Assembly (NCBI RefSeq): GCF_009848685.1
Contig: NZ_WXTX01000009.1
Coordinates: 124,001-188,000, forward strand
Length of the DNA stretch: 64,000 bases
DNA from: Andreprevotia sp. IGB-42
GTDB lineage: Bacteria; Pseudomonadota; Gammaproteobacteria; Burkholderiales; Chitinibacteraceae
Direction: 5' to 3'
The translations under genes and the position numbers were made by a program. The notes beneath the pieces were generated by a model that searched no databases, had not been told where the DNA came from, and saw only the letters and a program-made list of their open reading frames with translations. Shown here in pieces: positions 50,790 to 59,886 of the stretch; the stretch's first letter is position 1; the number at the start of each line of letters is the position of its first letter.

Positions 50790-51053
50790 ATGAAACTGTT
50801 GTTCCTGTTTGTGACGCTGGCTTTTGCCAGTGTCATGCTGATTGCAGCCGGTAGCGTACCGGCAGAGACGATCTTGCCGCTTGCGGTGCTGGTGTTTGGC
50901 GTGGCTGCCAGCGCAGCGTTCATCCGCGCCGGTGTCCGCAAAGGGCAATCAAGAAAGAGGCTACTCGGCTATGCCGTTGCCGGCCTGGCAGTGACCGGCA
51001 CGCTGGCGTACCTGGCGGCATTCCTGGCATTCGTCATGGGTTTTCATACCTGA
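50790..51053 (+). CDS. Small membrane protein of unknown function
   Basis: 87 residues with hydrophobic segments at about 3-21, 26-45 and 62-84, joined by a basic loop (RAGVRKGQSRKR). No known family. Its end overlaps the convergent kinase gene by ten bases. No clear ribosome-binding site before ATG 50790. Confidence 0.5.
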   Translation: MKLLFLFVTLAFASVMLIAAGSVPAETILPLAVLVFGVAASAAFIRAGVRKGQSRKRLLGYAVAGLAVTGTLAYLAAFLAFVMGFHT

Positions 51054-51598
51054 GTCGGCCTGCACAGGGTGTGGTCAGTCTGCACATGGTGAGCAAGCCT
51101 GTACAACAACGCATCCACGCTATCCGCGATGCTTTTCCCCGCCGTATCGATGATGATCCGTTCCCCGGCCCATGCGTGATACTCACGATTTGCTACGTCC
51201 TGCCATGTTGGCAGCGTCAGCCCCGGCACGGTGCCCGCGCGCGTTTCCACCCGGTGGCGATGTTCGACGGGATCGGTGCAGATCACCTCGATATTGATGT
51301 AATGCGCGTGTGCATCCTGCGCAACCTGAGCCCATGCGTGGCGGGTGAGTGCGATGGGATTGCATGAATCCGCGATCACGCTCATGCCTTGTTGCAGATT
51401 GTCTGCCGCTATCCGGTAGGCCATCTGATAGCCCTCGCCCTGCACGTTGATCGCGCACAGATCCCGCAGCACTTGTTCGATGGTATCGATACGCAAATAT
51501 GCGGCCTCAAGCTGTTGCGTGATGGCCTGGGCCAGCGTGGTTTTGCCGCTGCCGGGCAGTCCGGAGAAAATATACAGGATCGGTCTGTCGGTTTTCAT
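51044..51598 (-). CDS. P-loop kinase-like protein (AAA_33 / zeta-toxin-like)
   Basis: 184 residues with Walker A in IFSGLPGSGKTTLAQAI (about 10-26), a RIDTIEQVLRD strand-helix, VIADSCNPIALTRHAW, and REYHAW near the end. Similar small P-loop proteins phosphorylate nucleotides, sugars, antibiotics or adenylylsulfate, so the substrate is open. No antitoxin-like partner is adjacent, which argues against a toxin. Confidence 0.8.
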   Translation of the reverse strand: MKTDRPILYIFSGLPGSGKTTLAQAITQQLEAAYLRIDTIEQVLRDLCAINVQGEGYQMAYRIAADNLQQGMSVIADSCNPIALTRHAWAQVAQDAHAHYINIEVICTDPVEHRHRVETRAGTVPGLTLPTWQDVANREYHAWAGERIIIDTAGKSIADSVDALLYRLAHHVQTDHTLCRPTQV

Positions 51599-51722
51599 GC
51601 CTGCCTGCTCTGGGGCTTGGTGATCAATGGGCCAGATGCATGGTAGCTATTCCGTATCAGCCAGCGGCCTGCAATGCCGTTTGCTGCTGCGGGCAATCAT
51701 GGCCTGCGTTGCAAGCGGGCAC

Positions 51723-52190
51723 TCAGAACTTCGGCCCGGCGGCCTTATCCACCACCGCACAACTGGCATTGAATTCACCAAAGCCGCTGATGACCGAGAG
51801 CTGGCCGGTCATGCGGTCGATGCGTACCTTGGGTTTGTTGAACAGGTTGAACTTCACCGCGCCGGTGATTTCCTTGTCGCCAACGAACGAATCATTCAGC
51901 GCGTACCACGCATCGCGCCCGTCGCTGAGCGGCGGCACCAGATCATGCGGAAACTTCAGCCGCACGCTGTTCTGCGCCAGCTCCACCGTGGCGGCACCGG
52001 AGAACGGCTTGTGCACGATGGTCGAACTGCTGGTGCTTTTGTCGTAGCTTTCCGTCTTGTAGTTGTATTCCATGCTGTTGGTGGTTTGCGCATCGGTTAC
52101 CCAGCCCGCGCCATTGCACGTCAGCAAGGTGGTATCCGCCTGCGCATATCCTGCCGAGATCACGATCAGTGCAGCAATGATTGTTTTCAT
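51723..52190 (-). CDS. Hypothetical secreted protein
   Basis: 155 residues with a signal peptide (MKTIIAALIVISAGYAQA-D). The mature part is rich in beta-type sequence, with two cysteines (LLTCNGAGW and NASCAVVD) at its ends likely forming a disulfide. Not recognised. AGGAA precedes ATG 52190. Confidence 0.65.
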   Translation of the reverse strand: MKTIIAALIVISAGYAQADTTLLTCNGAGWVTDAQTTNSMEYNYKTESYDKSTSSSTIVHKPFSGAATVELAQNSVRLKFPHDLVPPLSDGRDAWYALNDSFVGDKEITGAVKFNLFNKPKVRIDRMTGQLSVISGFGEFNASCAVVDKAAGPKF

Positions 52191-52416
52191 GATGATTCCT
52201 GGTCTGGAATGGGGCAGTGAAACCGCGGCTCCTATTTGGTCGACAGGCCTTTACTGCTGGAAGTTCGCGGCTTGGTATTGTTGGCATCCAGCCCGCCGGA
52301 GCTGCCTAGACGCGATAGGCTGCGCTGCTACCATGCAAGTCGGTTGTGCTGACTCTGTCAGTTTAGCCATTCCAGCCCCGATCTGGTTACAACTGGCATT
52401 AGTGCCCAAGCGCTGC

Positions 52417-52932
52417 TCAGACACGAACGCTACTGAACGGGCCGGCATGCTCACCCAAGCCCAGGCCGAAAAACCGCGTGCCCGGCAACGGGTTGGCGTA
52501 ATACGGTGCGATTTCGGTAAAGCCGTACGCCAGATACAACTGCTGCGCGACGACGGTTTGCGGTACCGCATCCAGCACCAGCCGGGTGTAGCCCAGCTGC
52601 ATCGCGGTACTGACCAGCGCATCCAGCAATTGCTGCCCCAACTGCCTGCCCAGGTATGGCGGACGCACGTACAGGCGCTTGATTTCCGCGGTGTGGGCAT
52701 CGTGGCGCAGCAGGCCCACGCACCCGGCAATATCGTCGGCGTGCTCCGCAAAGAGGAACAGCCCACTGGGCAGCGTGAACAGCGTATCGAACTGGGCCAT
52801 TTCCGCTGTAAAGCCACGGTAGGACAAATCCATGTCCAGCCATTGCACGTATTCGTGAATGACTGCCAGCAGGCGATCATGGTCGGCAGGCAGCCGGGCA
52901 GGGCGGATGGTGATGGCGTGTTGCGCTTGCAT
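52417..52932 (-). CDS. GNAT acetyltransferase 1
   Basis: 171 residues of the GNAT fold: ITIRPARLPADHDRLLAVIHEYVQWLDMD at the start and EIKRLYVRPPYLGRQLGQQLLDALVSTAMQLGY, which contains the acetyl-CoA loop (RxxxLGRQLG). LYLAYGFTEIAPYYANP is typical of the PA4794/YjgM type. The frame extends to 52998, but ATG 52932 fits the family. Target unknown. Confidence 0.83.
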   Translation of the reverse strand: MQAQHAITIRPARLPADHDRLLAVIHEYVQWLDMDLSYRGFTAEMAQFDTLFTLPSGLFLFAEHADDIAGCVGLLRHDAHTAEIKRLYVRPPYLGRQLGQQLLDALVSTAMQLGYTRLVLDAVPQTVVAQQLYLAYGFTEIAPYYANPLPGTRFFGLGLGEHAGPFSSVRV

Positions 52933-53044
52933 GGATTGATTGGCGGTAACGGTGATCTGGCGGTTCACCACCGTAGCGGTGCAGCGGATTTCAGGCAAGC
53001 ATTGGCAGTGATCTCCGCTGCAGTGATGCGCAGCGGACCGATGC

Positions 53045-53485
53045 TCAGCCGCCGGCGGGATACTGCAGAACAGCCTTCATCGACGCATGCTCGATCGGGG
53101 CGGATGTATGCTCGTGGATGATTTTCCAACCGTCGTCATTGCGCCGGAGTGCCACGGTGAGGCGGTTATCCAGTGAGCGCAGCTTGCTGCCGTCTGCGGC
53201 GATGGCGGTGAACGTGAGGATGGCGTGGCCGATGGCAAGATCGCCCAGCTGGGTGGATTGCGCCTGCTGGCTGCTGACCACCACCCGTTCGTCGCCGAGT
53301 GAGGCAAACCAGCCGCTGGCCATGTCGCGCCACGCGGCAATGCCCTGCATCGACCAGCTACCCCACATGTCGAAGAGATGTACGTCAGCGTCGTACAGCG
53401 CGGCGAAGGCAGCAACATCCTTGGTGAGTACCGCCGCTGCGTAGGCATCGAGCACTTGCAGCAATGGATCGGTTTGCGTGGTCAT
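53045..53485 (-). CDS. SnoaL/DUF4440-like protein
   Basis: 146-residue NTF2-like fold: LDAYAAAVLTKDVAAFAALYDADVHLFDMWG and LTVALRRNDDGWKIIHEHTSAPIE are the family pattern. Probably a small-molecule-binding or stress protein. AGGAG precedes ATG 53485. Confidence 0.83.
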   Translation of the reverse strand: MTTQTDPLLQVLDAYAAAVLTKDVAAFAALYDADVHLFDMWGSWSMQGIAAWRDMASGWFASLGDERVVVSSQQAQSTQLGDLAIGHAILTFTAIAADGSKLRSLDNRLTVALRRNDDGWKIIHEHTSAPIEHASMKAVLQYPAGG

Positions 53486-53547
53486 GCGTGATCTCCTGAT
53501 GGGCTGCCGGATAGCGCGTTGGCGTGATGCGCCAGCATGGCGAGTGA

Positions 53548-54054
53548 TTAGCGGGTGGCGTTGAATGCGGGGTGGTAACGCACCTGCCCGCTGGGTAATG
53601 TGCCATCAAAACACAGCGCCATGAGGTAGGCCGGTGGCACATCCGCCAGCACCAGTGCCGGGTGGTTGGCAAAGCCGAACTTGCGGTAAAACACCGGGTC
53701 GCCCAGCACTACGCAGCCACTGGCTGGCAGCGCCCGCAAGGCGGTCAGCCCCTGCTGCATCAACGCGTTGCCGATGCCCTGGCGTTGCTGCGCAGGTGCC
53801 ACGGCAATGGGCCCGAGGCCAAACCAGCCGCTGGCGCCATCGCTGATCCGTACCGGCGAAAACGCGATATGCCCGACTACCATGCCATCCTGCTCGGCCA
53901 CCAGCGAGATGCTCAGCGCGCCGCTGTCCCGCAGCGCAGCGATGATGAAATGCTCGGTGTGGCTGCTGTAGGGCTGATCGGCAAACGCATCGCGGGTGAG
54001 GGCCGCGATGGCGGGGATATCGGCAGCGGCTTCGGGGCGGATGGTCGGCGGCAT
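53548..54054 (-). CDS. GNAT acetyltransferase 2 (YhbS-like)
   Basis: 168 residues: IRPEAAADIPAIAALTRDAF at the start, GLGPIAVAPAQQRQGIGNALMQQGL (acetyl-CoA loop QQRQGIG) and VVLGDPVFYRKFGFANHPAL, which is characteristic of the YhbS group. Its start is 16 bases after the stop of the gene upstream. Confidence 0.87.
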   Translation of the reverse strand: MPPTIRPEAAADIPAIAALTRDAFADQPYSSHTEHFIIAALRDSGALSISLVAEQDGMVVGHIAFSPVRISDGASGWFGLGPIAVAPAQQRQGIGNALMQQGLTALRALPASGCVVLGDPVFYRKFGFANHPALVLADVPPAYLMALCFDGTLPSGQVRYHPAFNATR

Positions 54055-54069
54055 GAAGTCGGCTGCAAT

Positions 54070-54681
54070 TTACTGGTACGGCGGCAAGCCGGCGGCGGTG
54101 CGGTGCTGGTTGTACAGTGTTTCGTGCAGATCATCCGGCGTGCTGGCGGGCTCGGGGCTGGCAAGGTCGTCCCAGTTGCTGGCGGTGATGGTGATGCCAT
54201 CCTCGGCAAACCAGTCGCGCAGCGAGGTGAATTCTTCATCGTCGTCGAACACGTAATCGCCCAGCAGTGCTTCGGTCAGCGTAGTGCCCTGCAGCAGGCT
54301 GAACTGGCCTTCGCTGTCGTACTTCACGATGGCGGCCTGCCCGATCGGCGTGCCTTCCGGGCCGTGCCAGTAGCCGATGACATCGCTGTTGTCGTTCTGC
54401 ACCACGAAAGTGATCAGTGCAAAGACTTCCTTGGTGGCGGCAACGTTGGCGGCGATGTCGGGATTGGCCAGCTCTTCTTCGCTCAGGTACGAGTGATCGA
54501 GCAAGGCGATGGCGTCATCCGGGCCGATCAGCCGGCACTGGATGGCCTCGAAGGCATCGGCATATTCGTCATCATTGGGCACGCGTGCGCTTTGCAGCGC
54601 GAACAGCGTTTGCACATCGGCGGGGATGGGCTGATTCTTGAAGATGGATTGCTGGAACGCAGCGAGGGTATCGTTGGTCAT
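54070..54681 (-). CDS. Acidic protein of unknown function, possibly SUKH/SMI1-like
   Basis: 203 residues, very acidic. Blocks such as FALITFVVQNDNSDVIGYWHGPEGTPIGQAAIVKYDSEGQFSLLQGTTLTEALLGDY recall the beta-sheet core of SUKH (SMI1/KNR4) immunity-type proteins, but the resemblance is weak. No toxin gene is adjacent. AGG precedes ATG 54681. Confidence 0.6.
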   Translation of the reverse strand: MTNDTLAAFQQSIFKNQPIPADVQTLFALQSARVPNDDEYADAFEAIQCRLIGPDDAIALLDHSYLSEEELANPDIAANVAATKEVFALITFVVQNDNSDVIGYWHGPEGTPIGQAAIVKYDSEGQFSLLQGTTLTEALLGDYVFDDDEEFTSLRDWFAEDGITITASNWDDLASPEPASTPDDLHETLYNQHRTAAGLPPYQ

Positions 54682-54735
54682 GGCGTACCTGTTCTTGAAA
54701 GAGGAAGGATGTGCTGATCCGCGGGATCAGTCCAT

Positions 54736-55128
54736 TCAGTGGCCGATCGGGCTGCAAAGTTCCACCAGCGTGCCATCCGGGCAGCGCACATACGATACCT
54801 GCTGGCCCCAGGGTTTGGTGACGGGGGCAGAGAGTTCGGTGGCACCGGCAGCCAGTGCGCGTGCGTGCGCGGCGGCGACATCGCCGGTGATGAAGCCCAC
54901 TTCCATGCCCAGCGGCTGCGGGGAGGTATCTGCGGCCACATGGCCGGCGCTGAAGTTGCCGGTGGCCAGCTCGTGTGCAGCAAAGGCGAGTGCAGTGGCG
55001 CCGGTTTCCAGCTCGCCATAGGTGCCCGATTCATGCAGGAAGCGGGTGGCAAAGCCGAATGCCTGCCCGAAGAACGCCAGCGATGCGGCAACGTCCGGCA
55101 CGTAGATGATGGTGTAGCCAAATTTCAT
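54736..55128 (-). CDS. VOC-family protein 2
   Basis: 130 residues: MKFGYTIIYVPDVAASLAFFGQAFGFATRFLHESGTYGELETG and WGQQVSYVRCPDGTLVELCSPIG are the two halves of a glyoxalase/bleomycin-resistance fold, with Glu in VELCSP a metal-ligand position. ATG 55128 has AGGA upstream and fits the fold better than 55161. Confidence 0.85.
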   Translation of the reverse strand: MKFGYTIIYVPDVAASLAFFGQAFGFATRFLHESGTYGELETGATALAFAAHELATGNFSAGHVAADTSPQPLGMEVGFITGDVAAAHARALAAGATELSAPVTKPWGQQVSYVRCPDGTLVELCSPIGH

Positions 55129-55289
55129 GGCAGGGTTCCTGCGAATGGGGACTTTGCGCATACGGTGTGGGCACTGCCGACGGCGCGCCTCACTATAGCA
55201 TTGGGCACCTTGTTTCTTACGGGGTGATTAATTCTTTTCATCCCCCGGTTAATGCCTGCAGCCGTATCGGGGTACGCCGTGACCAGCGC

Positions 55290-56648
55290 TCAGTGCTGCA
55301 GTATTTTCAGTAGCAAGCCCACCAGTGCGCAGCCGGCAAGCACATGGATCACATTGCGCTTGAACACGAACAGCGCAATGGCCGCCGCCAGTGCGATCAA
55401 CGCCTGTATCCACGCGAAGCCACCGGCAAAGTCGCTGGGCCACAGTACGTGATATGCGAAGAACAGCGCCAGGTTCAGGATCACGCCGACCACCGCCGCA
55501 GTGATGGCGGTGAGTGGCGCAGTGAAGGTCAGATCGTCATGCGTGGCTTCCACCAGTGGTCCGCCTGCCAGGATGAAAATGAACGACGGCAGGAAGGTGA
55601 ACCAGGTCACCAGCACGGCGGCCAGTACGCCGGCGGCAAACGCCAGCTCCGGCCCGAAGCTGGCCTGCACGTAGCCACCGACAAAACCGACAAAGGCCAC
55701 CACCATGATCAGCGGGCCCGGTGTGGTTTCGCCCAGCGCCAGGCCATCGATCATCTGCGTGGCGCTCAGCCAGCCGTAATGGGTGACGGCGCCCTGATAC
55801 ACATAGGGCAGCACCGCATACGCACCGCCAAAAGTCAGCAACGCGGCCTTGGTGAAGAACCAGCCCATCTGGGTGAAACCGTGCTGCCAACCAAAGAGGG
55901 CGGTCAGCACCCCCATGGGAAGCACCCACAGCAGCAGGCCGATCACACCAATGCGCAGCAGGCCTGCCCACGTAAACCGTGCATGCGGCGGCGTTGGCGT
56001 GTGGTCATCGATCAACGCCGCGCCGTACGATTTGCCGGCCTTGCCATGGTCGCCCCCGGCCTTGAATTTGTCCGGCGCGATACGGCCACCAAAATAACCG
56101 ATCACCGCTGCGCCCGCCACAATCAGCGGAAACGGCAGGTTCAGTGCAAAGATCGCCACGAACGACAATGCGGCGATGCCCCACAGCACCGGGTTTTTCA
56201 GCGCCCGCCCGCCGATGCGGTGCGCGGCATGCAGCACGATGGCGGTAACGGCCGGCTTGATGCCGTAGAACACCCCGGCCACCACCGGTACGTTGCCGAA
56301 TGCGATATACACCCACGACAGCGCAATCAGGATCAGCAGCGACGGCAACACGAACAGCACCCCTGCCACGATGCCGCCCCGGCTGCGGTGCATCAGCCAG
56401 CCGATATAGGTGGCCAGCTGCTGGGCCTCCGGCCCCGGCAGCAGCATGCAATAGTTGAGCGCGTGCAGGAAGCGCCGCTCCGATATCCAGCGCCGCCTCT
56501 CCACCAGCTCCTGATGCATCAGCGCAATCTGCCCGGCCGGGCCGCCAAAGCTGACGCAGCCCAGCTTCAGCCAGAACAGCAGCGCTTGCCAGAAGGAAAC
56601 CGCCGCTGGCGGTGCAGCTAAGGCCGCAGGGGTGTCATGGTGTTGCAT
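55290..56648 (-). CDS. chrA: Chromate transporter ChrA (two-domain)
   Basis: Inner-membrane chromate efflux protein of 452 residues made of two homologous halves. The first begins WLKLGCVSFGGPAGQIALMHQELVERRRWI and contains LPGPEAQQLATYIGW; the second begins FFTKAALLTFGGAYAVLPYVYQGAV and contains LGETTPGPLIMVVAFVGFVGGY. These GGP/GGA and PGP motifs define the CHR family. ATG 56648 follows GGGAGG. No chrB regulator is adjacent. Confidence 0.93.
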   Translation of the reverse strand: MQHHDTPAALAAPPAAVSFWQALLFWLKLGCVSFGGPAGQIALMHQELVERRRWISERRFLHALNYCMLLPGPEAQQLATYIGWLMHRSRGGIVAGVLFVLPSLLILIALSWVYIAFGNVPVVAGVFYGIKPAVTAIVLHAAHRIGGRALKNPVLWGIAALSFVAIFALNLPFPLIVAGAAVIGYFGGRIAPDKFKAGGDHGKAGKSYGAALIDDHTPTPPHARFTWAGLLRIGVIGLLLWVLPMGVLTALFGWQHGFTQMGWFFTKAALLTFGGAYAVLPYVYQGAVTHYGWLSATQMIDGLALGETTPGPLIMVVAFVGFVGGYVQASFGPELAFAAGVLAAVLVTWFTFLPSFIFILAGGPLVEATHDDLTFTAPLTAITAAVVGVILNLALFFAYHVLWPSDFAGGFAWIQALIALAAAIALFVFKRNVIHVLAGCALVGLLLKILQH

Positions 56649-56878
56649 GAGTAACCTCCCGCTGCCTGAGCGGGCCTGCCCATTGCGGTTGCTGTGGTGC
56701 GGGGCAAAGGGGCTGTGGAAACCCGGCGGCACTGCATTGCAGTACCGCCAGCGGGTGACGCGCGCAGGGTGCCGGCGCAGCGGCGGGGGAGGGGGGCAGT
56801 GACAGCCGGTTTTTCATGGCTGCCACTGTAGATCATGCAGATGAAACGGTGGTGCCGTGTGCGGCTGTGCGTTGTGTT

Positions 56879-57085
56879 TCAGTCATCCAGCAAATGCCAT
56901 TGGCCATTGCGGCGGCGGAAGATCAGCCCGGTACGCGCTTCCACTTCACGCAGCTGGCGCAGATCACCGCTGATGGCCGGATGGGCAATCACGGTGGCGC
57001 GCTCGCGCCGTGCCAGTTCGGCGTTGCATTCGGCCAGATCGGCGCAGCTGCGCGCCAGGATATCAAGCACACTCTGGGTATTCAT
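56879..57085 (-). CDS. Small hypothetical protein, second of a coupled pair
   Basis: 68 residues, predicted helical with a basic end (GLIFRRRNGQWHLLDD). Its start overlaps the stop of the next gene upstream (ATGA), which supports both as real. No known family; size and pairing resemble phage or plasmid accessory genes. Confidence 0.5.
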   Translation of the reverse strand: MNTQSVLDILARSCADLAECNAELARRERATVIAHPAISGDLRQLREVEARTGLIFRRRNGQWHLLDD

Positions 57086-57312
57086 GCTGCTCTCCTTGCA
57101 TAACTATTGTGGACGTCGCGCGCTTCCTGCCACGCGGCGGCTTCTATTTGTTCCTGCCAGTACGGTGCCAGCATGTCCCAGACATCAACGCCGCCCACGC
57201 AGGCGGCGTTGATGGCCATGTCTTCATGTTGCTGGCGCTGCGCCAGTGCAGGCACATAGTCATAATCGACCGCAAAGGCGCGCTCGTTGATGGCAATAGT
57301 GAACGTGCTCAT
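57082..57312 (-). CDS. Small hypothetical protein, first of a coupled pair
   Basis: 76 residues, acidic and Trp-containing (VWDMLAPYWQEQIEAAAWQEARD). Not recognised. It lies downstream of a region with three related operator-like sites, which suggests regulated expression. Confidence 0.5.
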   Translation of the reverse strand: MSTFTIAINERAFAVDYDYVPALAQRQQHEDMAINAACVGGVDVWDMLAPYWQEQIEAAAWQEARDVHNSYARRAA

Positions 57313-57399
57313 GACTGGCTGAACTCCCCATCCTCATTGATTGCAACATCACGCTGTACTGATTGGGAAAAGCGGCGGCGGTTGCGATGTTACGAGGCT

Positions 57400-57480
57400 A
57401 TTATCACATTTGTGTCTGTGCATTGTCAACACGAACGTGATTATTTTAAGGGTTTTTTCGTCGTTGTTATCACGTATGTC
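57400..57480. promoter_or_regulatory. Three related operator-like sites
   Basis: ATTATCACATTTGTGT (57400-57415), its inverted relative AACACGAACGTGATTAT (57428-57444) and GTTATCACGTATGTC (57466-57480) share the core TATCACRTWYGT. They lie in an AT-rich stretch upstream of the coupled pair of small genes. The layout resembles phage-repressor or XRE-type operators; no repressor gene is adjacent. Confidence 0.5.
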
Positions 57481-57771
57481 ATGCCGGTTTTTGATGCATG
57501 CGATGCGCATGCAGATCGCTACCTCAGTAGACGGGGCCTGCGCGGCTGACGCGGGGCAATGTGCATCTGCCGTGCAGGGAAAGGTGCTCCCATGCAGCTT
57601 TACCGATCAATCCGGTGCGGAGGGTTGCTGCCATGTTGCCGGAAATGATGCCATTTGCTGCTACCCTCAAAGGGCGTACCGACACGCGGAACACGGTGAC
57701 TTCGCAACAGGAGTAAACCTGTTCCGGGTAACGACCACCGGTCCGGGCGGGCCTTGCTGTTGTGGTTTCAT

Positions 57772-58038
57772 ATGGATCAGTGCCGCCGCGCTCGCGCGCT
57801 GATCCTGCGGGCGCCCCCGAAGTTTTTCGATGCGGATGGCAAAAGCGATCAGGAGGGAATTGCCCTGGCCACCAACATTGATCAAAGCATCAGCGACGGG
57901 GACGATTTCGTGGTTTCCGGGGCCGTAACCGATGCATTGTCAGCCCGGGGCCTGATGGTTTTCCGCCGTTTGCACCGGCTGAAATGGATGGGCGCGGCGT
58001 ACTTCGCGGCGATTGCTGCCTGCGCGTTGGCGTTTTGA
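57772..58038 (+). CDS. Small hypothetical protein with a C-terminal membrane segment
   Basis: 88 residues from ATG 57772 (a TTG at 57754 would add six). An acidic middle (DADGKSDQEGIALATNIDQSISDGDDF) is followed by a terminal hydrophobic helix, MGAAYFAAIAACALAF, which could be a tail anchor. Not recognised. It lies 11 bp before the Excalibur-domain gene. Confidence 0.4.
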   Translation: MDQCRRARALILRAPPKFFDADGKSDQEGIALATNIDQSISDGDDFVVSGAVTDALSARGLMVFRRLHRLKWMGAAYFAAIAACALAF

Positions 58039-58049
58039 GGCGTTTTGCA

Positions 58050-58340
58050 ATGAAGAAAATCATCGTGCTGATCATTCTGGTTGTTGTGGGCTGGCAGGGG
58101 TATGCGCGTTACCAGCAGCGCACTGCCTTCGCAGCGCCGGCTGAAGAAACCATGGCGCCAGCGCACACGGCCGGCAGTGATGGCCTGCAGCAGACCGGCA
58201 ACTGGCGCTGCGATGGGCGTACCCATTGCTCGCAAATGACCTCCTGTGCCGAGGCGCGGTTTTTCCTCGCGCATTGCCCCGATGTGAAAATGGATGGCAA
58301 CAACGATGGTGAGCCTTGTGAACAACAATGGTGCCATTGA
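58050..58340 (+). CDS. Excalibur calcium-binding domain protein
   Basis: 96 residues: membrane anchor or signal at about 4-20 (IIVLIILVVVGWQGYA), a short linker, then an Excalibur domain at about 52-96 with CDGRTHCSQMTSCAEARFFLAHCP and the calcium loop DGNNDGEPCE. Such domains are extracytoplasmic and often accompany nucleases, but here it stands alone. Confidence 0.82.
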   Translation: MKKIIVLIILVVVGWQGYARYQQRTAFAAPAEETMAPAHTAGSDGLQQTGNWRCDGRTHCSQMTSCAEARFFLAHCPDVKMDGNNDGEPCEQQWCH

Positions 58341-58884
58341 CGCATTGCTGGCCGCTTGCGATACAGTGCCGGGCCAGATGCTGGCGGCCGGGGTGCAAGG
58401 CAAGCCCGGGCGCTTGCTGCTGCGCCTGTGCGAACCGGATGATATCGGGCCATTGCTGGATATCCTGCAGCACCCGCAAGTGCTGGCTTGCCCCGATTTC
58501 AATCACAACGTGACGGTAGAAGGGCTGGCGCGCTCGATTGCCAATGGCAATGACTGCTGGCAGCGGCATGGTGCCGGCAGCATCACGGTGCTGGAAAACG
58601 GCCACATCGTCGGGCGGATTTACTTTGCCCGCAATACACTGAATGAATTCGATATCGGCTGGGTGGTTGACCCGGCGTGCTGGGGGCGGGGCATTGCGTT
58701 CGAGGCCGCGAGCGCGCTGCTGACCCATGTATTTGCCAGCACGGCAATCCGCGTGGTGACCGCCTATGCATTCATCGATAACACGCGCAGTACCCGGCTG
58801 GTGAAATCATTGGGATTCAAGGAAACCGCACGCAAGGAAATTGCCGGGCAGGTATCGGTGCGCTACGAGTTGCATGCGCGCTGA
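58294..58884 (+). CDS. GNAT acetyltransferase 3 (RimJ-like)
   Basis: Up to 196 residues; ATG 58294 or 58306 are possible and both overlap the Excalibur gene. The domain reads LLLRLCEPDDIGPLLDILQHPQV, IGWVVDPACWGRGIAFEAASALLTHVF (acetyl-CoA loop) and TRSTRLVKSLGFKE, the N-S-x-x-x-x-x-LGF end of RimJ/RimL-type enzymes with Thr-Arg in place of Asn. Confidence 0.82.
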   Translation: MATTMVSLVNNNGAIDALLAACDTVPGQMLAAGVQGKPGRLLLRLCEPDDIGPLLDILQHPQVLACPDFNHNVTVEGLARSIANGNDCWQRHGAGSITVLENGHIVGRIYFARNTLNEFDIGWVVDPACWGRGIAFEAASALLTHVFASTAIRVVTAYAFIDNTRSTRLVKSLGFKETARKEIAGQVSVRYELHAR

Positions 58885-58928
58885 GCTGCCGCCAAGCCGG
58901 GCCGGCGCCGCGAACAAAGGAGAGCAAC

Positions 58929-59354
58929 ATGCGTATTTCACCGTATGTGCTGGCGTTGGCGCTGCTGGGCGGTACCGCGCAGGCCAGCCCGGAGCCCGGC
59001 CACGAGCTGGCGCAACAGTTTCTCGATTGCTCGGCACAAAGCGCGATGTACAAGCAGGCGGGTGAGCAGTTCGAGATCATCACGCCGGAGCAGAGCATGG
59101 TGTCGCAAACCATGATCGGCGTGTACCTGATGATGGGTATCGTGCTCACCGATGAAGACGAGGCCAAATCCGCCATGCAGCAATTGGCGCAGCAAGAGAT
59201 TGCCGTGGCCAGGCAGACGATCAAGAATGGCGATCCCAGCGCCTACTGGGCGTACCTGGATCGCAAGCTTACCGCCTGCAACAGCCTGTTTGAACAACAT
59301 ATAGAACGATTGAAACCCAAGCTCGATGAATACGTTTTCCGCCATAAAAGCTGA
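58929..59354 (+). CDS. Hypothetical secreted helical protein
   Basis: 141 residues with a signal peptide (to about 20, GGTAQA-S) and a helical body containing two cysteines (FLDCSAQ and LTACNSL). Not recognised. AAAGGAG precedes the start; its end overlaps the next gene by 29 bases. Confidence 0.6.
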   Translation: MRISPYVLALALLGGTAQASPEPGHELAQQFLDCSAQSAMYKQAGEQFEIITPEQSMVSQTMIGVYLMMGIVLTDEDEAKSAMQQLAQQEIAVARQTIKNGDPSAYWAYLDRKLTACNSLFEQHIERLKPKLDEYVFRHKS

Positions 59355-59871
59355 ACCCGCATCGCGGTCCGCACCAGCATGGCCGCTGGCATGCCGCACT
59401 GCACTGGCACTGGCGATCGTCGCCACGGCCTTGCAGGCGCAGGCCAAGGCCATCTATCCGTCGCCGGGCATCGCCGGTGGTGTGCAGATTGTTGCTGCGT
59501 CCTTCGGGCTGATCGACAATCCGGATGCACATCTGCCCGGCTTCACCGTCACCAACGTGGTGCCGCTGAAACCGGACCAGGCGTATGGCTGGATGATCCA
59601 GCTGCGTACGCAAAAGCAGACCGTGCGCTGGCGCGAGGAATTCACGCTGCCGGCGCCGCCAGCCAACTGGGGGGTGGATGAAATCCTCGGCAAGCGCACG
59701 ATTTCCGGCGGTGGCACCACCTCGGTGCTGGAACGCACGGTGGTGCCGGGCAAGAATGGCGTCATCAGCAATATGTGGTCGGTACTGCCGGGCGATCCCC
59801 CCGGCCGCTACCGCATCCGCGTGCTGGTGGAAGACAAGGTGCTGCGCACCTTCGAGTTTGACGTGCGCTAG
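59326..59871 (+). CDS. Hypothetical secreted protein (DUF3859-like)
   Basis: 181 residues with a hydrophobic export signal at about 20-42 after a basic-poor head. The mature part is a beta-sandwich-like sequence: VVPLKPDQAYGWMIQLRTQKQTVRWREEFTLPAPPANWG and GRYRIRVLVEDKVLRTFEFDV. The pattern recalls DUF3859 proteins; function unknown. Overlaps the preceding gene. Confidence 0.6.
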   Translation: MNTFSAIKAEPASRSAPAWPLACRTALALAIVATALQAQAKAIYPSPGIAGGVQIVAASFGLIDNPDAHLPGFTVTNVVPLKPDQAYGWMIQLRTQKQTVRWREEFTLPAPPANWGVDEILGKRTISGGGTTSVLERTVVPGKNGVISNMWSVLPGDPPGRYRIRVLVEDKVLRTFEFDVR

Positions 59872-59886
59872 CGCGCCAGCCCCGGC

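Noticed and set aside
51044..51598. Zeta-type toxin of a toxin-antitoxin pair
   Set aside because: A Walker A kinase fold is seen, but no small antitoxin gene precedes it; the divergent and convergent neighbours are unrelated.
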